Shown piece after piece: positions 60,946 through 64,000 of a stretch of 64,000 nucleotides of DNA. Origin of the DNA: Sandaracinaceae bacterium (GTDB taxonomy: Bacteria > Myxococcota_A > Polyangia > Polyangiales > Houyiibacteriaceae); the NCBI GenBank assembly GCA_020633055.1, contig JACKEJ010000007.1, positions 434,001 through 498,000 on the forward strand, in the 5' to 3' direction. Made by a program: the position numbers and the translations under genes. Every line of letters starts with the position of its first letter. The stretch's first letter is position 1. Under the pieces are notes generated by a model. That model did not search any database, was not told the DNA's origin, and was given only the letters and a program-made list of their open reading frames with translations.

Positions 60946-62991
60946 TCAGTCGTCGTCCGAGTCCTCGTCGTCCTCGTCGTCCGCATCGTCGTCATCCAAG
61001 TCCTCGTCGTCTGCGTCGTCGTCATCCGAGTCCTCGTCGTCTGCATCGTCGTCATCCGAGTCCTCGTCGTCTGCGTCGTCGTCATCCGAGTCCTCGTCGT
61101 CTGCATCGTCGTCCGAGTCCTCGTCGTCCGAGTCCTCGTCGGCGTCGTCTTCGTTCTCCGACGCCTCTGCCGAGATCAAGACCTCGTCGTCGTCATCGTC
61201 GGACACGGCTGGCGCATCATCACCGTCGCCCTGCTCGTCAGACGCCTCTGATGCCAGCGCGTCTTCGCCAGTTCCTTCGCTAGTGTCCACATCGGACGCC
61301 GCCAGGTCGTCCTGACCCCCGCCGCGCCGCCGGCGCCGCCGCCGACGACGACCACCACCAGAACCCTCGGCGCCGTCCTCCGCGTCTTGGCCAGGCTCGT
61401 CCTCGGAGCCTTCGCCTTCGTCTCGATGCGGGTCATCGTCCGCGACCTCGGTGCGCACAACCTCGACCTGCCGCGTGCGACCAGGGCCCTTGAGCATGTC
61501 CATCAAGTCGGCGTCGATGCCGCTGAGCCGGACCTGATGCGAGACGATGCCCACGCCGACGCGCTCCATCGCCTCTGCTAGTCCTGCGCCATCGAGCAAC
61601 GCGCAGGGCGTCGCGTCGAGCACCGCGGCCTCTTCGCGAGCCCCACTGACCACCTGGGCCAAACCGACGAGCCACGCCACACGGGCGTTCCCGTAGTGGT
61701 GCAGGCTGCCCCGGACGTCCACGACGCGCTCTCGTGTGATGTGTCCTTCTCGATACACGATCACGGCCAGCGGCAGCTCGTGCGGCCCCTGGCGCAGCGT
61801 GCCCGCGAGGTGGAACTCGTTGCGCTGGCTCCCCGGTCGCCGCACGGCGCGCAGCCCGACCACCCCCTCGGCGTTGAGCCAGCTCGCCACCAACTCCAGC
61901 AATCCGGCGTTCGGCAGATCCCCCACCATGCGCAGGAACCCACGCCGCACAGCGTCCTGTTGCCGCGCGAGCGCGCGACGCAGCTCTGCCTCCGCCCGCA
62001 ATGCGTCGTTCGGGAGAGACCAATCAGTGAGCTCCACCGCATCCCCCCACACGCGGAAGCGTGGGCGGGCGCCTTGGAGCTGAGCCCGCGCGTTGTCGGC
62101 GCGGACGGCTGCGGCGACCGTAGGCGCCAGCGCCGCGGCGCTGCCCTGCAGCCTCCCCTCTTCGACCAACAGTTGGGCCAGCTGCTCGTGAGACCGAGCA
62201 GGTCCCTGGCGTGCGCTCAGGGCGCGCTCGAGAGCCTCGACGAGGCCGATGCCGACCGTCTCGCCTTCACCGGGCTCGCGCTCCCAGTCACCGAGCACGT
62301 CACGCCCGGCTCGTACTCGGTCCCCACGCTCGCCTCCACGATCTCGACGGTTGCGGCCGTTCCGATCGCGATCACGTGCCCCACGGTCACGCTCGCCACG
62401 CCCGGCTGCATCGCGGCGCCCGTCGGCCGCGGCGCCATCCTGTTCGACATCCCCGTCGCCGTCCTTACGGCCACGACGACGACGGCGGCGCTTGCGGTTG
62501 CGGTCGTCACCGTCGCTCTCGCTCCCACCGTTGCCCAGGTTGGCCAGGATGGGCTCGTCGTCGTCCTCCTCCTCGGGAAACACGTCTTGCCCAGGCAGCT
62601 TCTGGGTTGGGCGTGGCTTCTCCACGGGCGCGCTGGCCTCGGCCGCCTCACCCTCGGGGGCCTGCGCCGCCCCATCGCTCTCCTCTTCGTCGTCCTCCAC
62701 GACCTCGGGCTCGGGGAGTTCGAAGTCCTGCCCCGACTCGTGCATGGCGGCGTCAATGACCGCCGCGTCGAATTCGCGGAGCCCGAACACGCCAGGCTTG
62801 ACCTTGATGATGGGCGCGTCGCCCCGATCCTTCTTCACCATCGTCGCGAGGCGCGAATTCATGGTGATCTCGGGCGACTTGCCTAGGTGCGACAGGAGCT
62901 CCCGCTCGATCGCGATGTCGGTGATGGCCTTGTAGTGGAGCGGCTTACCAACGAGGCGCAGAACCTCCACCGCAGCTTCCGTAAACGTCAT
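60946..62991 (-). CDS. HARE-HTH protein with Mrr-like domain and hyper-acidic repeat tail
   Basis: 681 residues from ATG 62991, with GAGG six bases upstream. Residues 1-75 are a HARE-HTH winged helix (FTEAAVEVLRLVGKPLHYKAI, GKSPEITMNSRLATMVKKD, VKPGVFGLREF). A basic Arg/Asp/Gly-rich disordered segment (160-235) follows. Residues 247-325 resemble a second winged helix ending PRFRVWGDAVELTDW. Residues 355-500 follow the Mrr restriction-endonuclease layout (GLLELVASWLNAEGVVGLRAV, then CALLDGAGLAEAMERVGVGI), but the D-G-G-I-D and QxK catalytic motifs are not present, reading QRNEFHLAG and AVIVYREG. The last 160 residues are disordered: an R-run (RRRRRRRRR) then more than 50 percent Asp/Glu, ending in 10-residue DSDDDDADDE repeats. 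DNA- or RNA-polymerase-binding is inferred. Confidence 0.85.
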   Translation of the reverse strand: MTFTEAAVEVLRLVGKPLHYKAITDIAIERELLSHLGKSPEITMNSRLATMVKKDRGDAPIIKVKPGVFGLREFDAAVIDAAMHESGQDFELPEPEVVEDDEEESDGAAQAPEGEAAEASAPVEKPRPTQKLPGQDVFPEEEDDDEPILANLGNGGSESDGDDRNRKRRRRRRGRKDGDGDVEQDGAAADGRRDAAGRGERDRGARDRDRNGRNRRDRGGERGDRVRAGRDVLGDWEREPGEGETVGIGLVEALERALSARQGPARSHEQLAQLLVEEGRLQGSAAALAPTVAAAVRADNARAQLQGARPRFRVWGDAVELTDWSLPNDALRAEAELRRALARQQDAVRRGFLRMVGDLPNAGLLELVASWLNAEGVVGLRAVRRPGSQRNEFHLAGTLRQGPHELPLAVIVYREGHITRERVVDVRGSLHHYGNARVAWLVGLAQVVSGAREEAAVLDATPCALLDGAGLAEAMERVGVGIVSHQVRLSGIDADLMDMLKGPGRTRQVEVVRTEVADDDPHRDEGEGSEDEPGQDAEDGAEGSGGGRRRRRRRRRGGGQDDLAASDVDTSEGTGEDALASEASDEQGDGDDAPAVSDDDDDEVLISAEASENEDDADEDSDDEDSDDDADDEDSDDDDADDEDSDDDDADDEDSDDDDADDEDLDDDDADDEDDEDSDDD
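60971..61090 (-). repeat. 30-bp in-frame tandem repeat coding the acidic tail
   Basis: Four full 30-base units (60971-61000, 61001-61030, 61031-61060, 61061-61090), alternating G/A at one position (CTGCGTCG or CTGCATCG), with truncated units on either side from 60958 to about 61140. Each encodes ten residues, DSDDDDADDE. The period is a multiple of three, so copy-number change alters length without frameshift. Confidence 0.9.
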
Positions 62992-63537
62992 GATTGACCT
63001 CTTGTGGATGAGCCCGGTGGAGCGATCGCCCTGACCCTCGTCCCACCTCACGCGACGCGCGGGACGGGAACGGCGAGGGGGCAGCTGCGCCCGCGACCCG
63101 AGGGACCGCGAGGCGAGCCACCTCACGCGCCGTGGCACGTGAGGCGGAAGACGCTTTCGCTCTGTACGAGGCGCCGCGACCCCAGCGATTTCTGGGGACT
63201 CGCCGCGCACTCTCCGGGCAGAGCACGTTCGGTTCGCCGGCGATGCCGCCCTTGCCCCGCTCGCGTCGGGCGGCGAGACCCCTCGACGCATCGAGAACCA
63301 CGAGACTCGGAGGCCCCGCCGACACCGCGGGCCCGGAGGGTTCCGGTCCCACCGTCGCAGCAGGGAGGCGAGTGTGGAGCGAGGCAGTAGCGCGCATGAC
63401 GACGAGCGAGGGCGCGCGAGGCGCCCCGAACCCGTGTCGACTACCATCGCCGAGGAAGTAAAGCAATGGCAGCGTCATCCCGAATGGCGTAACACAGCCG
63501 CTGACCCGGCGGCGCGGCCGCCTCGACCCGTTTCACC
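62992..63537. other. 546-base intergenic region between divergent genes
   Basis: No ORF here has the composition of a gene, and I see no tRNA. A 6-bp hairpin CCCCAG/CTGGGG lies at 63180-63197. Presumably it holds the promoters of the HARE-HTH gene (left) and the lipoprotein gene (right), but no convincing -35/-10 pair stands out. Confidence 0.5.
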
Positions 63538-64000
63538 ATGCGTCCAGTCCCCCGCACCTCCCTCCGAATCGCCTTCGCGTTCGCGCTGCTGGGAGGGTGT
63601 GGGCTGTTCGACGAACCCGTCAGCTCCACGGCGCCGCCCGTGCAGTACGACGTGGCCGCCCCTGCGCTGCCAGCACCCGCCGCACAGCTCCCCTTCGACC
63701 CCCGCGTGGCTCGCCTGCTCCCGCAGTCCTACGTGGGGACGGAGCAACTCTGTGACGTGGTCATGCTCGGCGCCGTCCGGCGCTTGCGTCCGGAAGAGGT
63801 GTACGGGTACCGTCTGCCCTTCGCAGCGGCCCGCCACGCGCGCTGCGCAGGGACCACCGGAGAAGGCTGGGCCGACCTCTATTTCCGCAAGGATCGCGAG
63901 GATCTGAGCGAACAGATCACGGTGGGCACTCGGCTGCGTACGATCGTCCTCGCCGGTGAGGGAGGGTTTGACGACTACACCCCGGTCGACGTCGTCGCTG
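63538..64000 (+). CDS. Lipoprotein, partial at right edge
   Basis: Reading from ATG 63538 stays open through 64000, 154 codons without a stop. The head MRPVPRTSLRIAFAFALLGGC is a lipoprotein signal with lipobox LLGGC. A Pro/Ala-rich linker (SSTAPPVQYDVAAPALPAPA) leads to a soluble part containing LLPQSYVGTEQLCDVVMLGAV, VYGYRLPFAAARHARCAGT and a charged end. Two or three cysteines could pair. I do not recognise a family, and the C-terminal part is cut off. Divergent from the HARE-HTH gene. Confidence 0.7.
   Translation, partial: MRPVPRTSLRIAFAFALLGGCGLFDEPVSSTAPPVQYDVAAPALPAPAAQLPFDPRVARLLPQSYVGTEQLCDVVMLGAVRRLRPEEVYGYRLPFAAARHARCAGTTGEGWADLYFRKDREDLSEQITVGTRLRTIVLAGEGGFDDYTPVDVVA

Noticed and set aside
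60958..61140. Regular repeats that might be read as a CRISPR array
   Set aside because: Units are contiguous without spacers, are in frame with a gene and encode an acidic tail.
62945..63478. 177-codon minus-strand frame in the large intergenic region
   Set aside because: Overlaps the start of the HARE-HTH gene, has no motif and lacks typical third-position bias.

Overview
The window is 64 kb of very GC-rich, densely coding DNA with no tRNA, rRNA, insertion sequence, phage or CRISPR array that I could see. Gene content points to a Myxococcota (deltaproteobacterial) chromosome: an MglA-type GTPase, three eukaryote-like Ser/Thr kinases (two with C-terminal PEGA-like domains), a Cys-rich lipoprotein with a MopE-like calcium-type motif, a TonB-dependent receptor with an N-terminal TPR, a DUF4175 protein next to MoxR/DUF58/BatA genes, and many lipoproteins without recognisable function. 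This assignment is inference from gene families; no marker gene is present.

Layout. 1-5.9 kb: end of a polysaccharide locus (Wzy/WaaL-like polymerase-ligase cut by the window edge, Wzz-BY-kinase fusion, WecA-like phosphoglycosyl transferase). 5.9-11.2 kb, minus strand: lipoprotein, ftsE, ftsX, EnvC-like LytM factor and a small protein, i.e. the divisome module that controls septal amidases. 11.3-16.7 kb, plus strand: crotonase, two helical-repeat proteins, panB-panC. 16.7-20.9 kb: PEGA Ser/Thr kinase, a cNMP-binding protein, a lipoprotein and a homocysteine S-methyltransferase-like protein. 20.9-23.7 kb: a coupled three-gene operon GntR regulator - small protein - GMC oxidoreductase, with a paired TGGT-N3-ACCA operator upstream. 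23.8-31.2 kb: membrane histidine kinase, an unknown membrane protein, a beta-barrel-like protein, Xaa-Pro aminopeptidase, an orphan protein. 31.2-36.9 kb: proC, then minus-strand yggS, maf, a ParA/J-like/RodZ-HTH fusion and a soluble Ser/Thr kinase. 36.9-41.3 kb: a coupled operon of MglA-like GTPase, Nudix-metallo-beta-lactamase fusion, aldehyde dehydrogenase and a lipoprotein. 41.4-43.6 kb: groES-groEL with a sigma70-like promoter, a CIRCE operator and a hairpin terminator. 43.7-48.0 kb: TPR-TonB receptor and a third Ser/Thr kinase. 48-51 kb: a long coiled-coil protein. 51-60 kb: divergent five-gene operon DUF4175 - secreted gluzincin/TPR - MoxR - DUF58 - BatA-like. 60.1-64 kb: lytic transglycosylase-like protein, a HARE-HTH protein with an Mrr-like domain and a very acidic repeat tail, and the start of a lipoprotein cut by the right edge.

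Themes: envelope building and division (polysaccharide export, FtsEX-EnvC, SLT, DUF4175 operon), Ser/Thr phosphorylation, and fused multi-domain proteins in which one domain looks catalytically dead (EnvC-like LytM, Nudix, Mrr-like, J-like). The strongest candidates for something undescribed are the HARE-HTH/pseudo-Mrr/acidic-tail protein, the ParA-J-RodZ fusion beside a soluble kinase, and an 11-G tract that decides the reading frame at the start of a Ser/Thr kinase.
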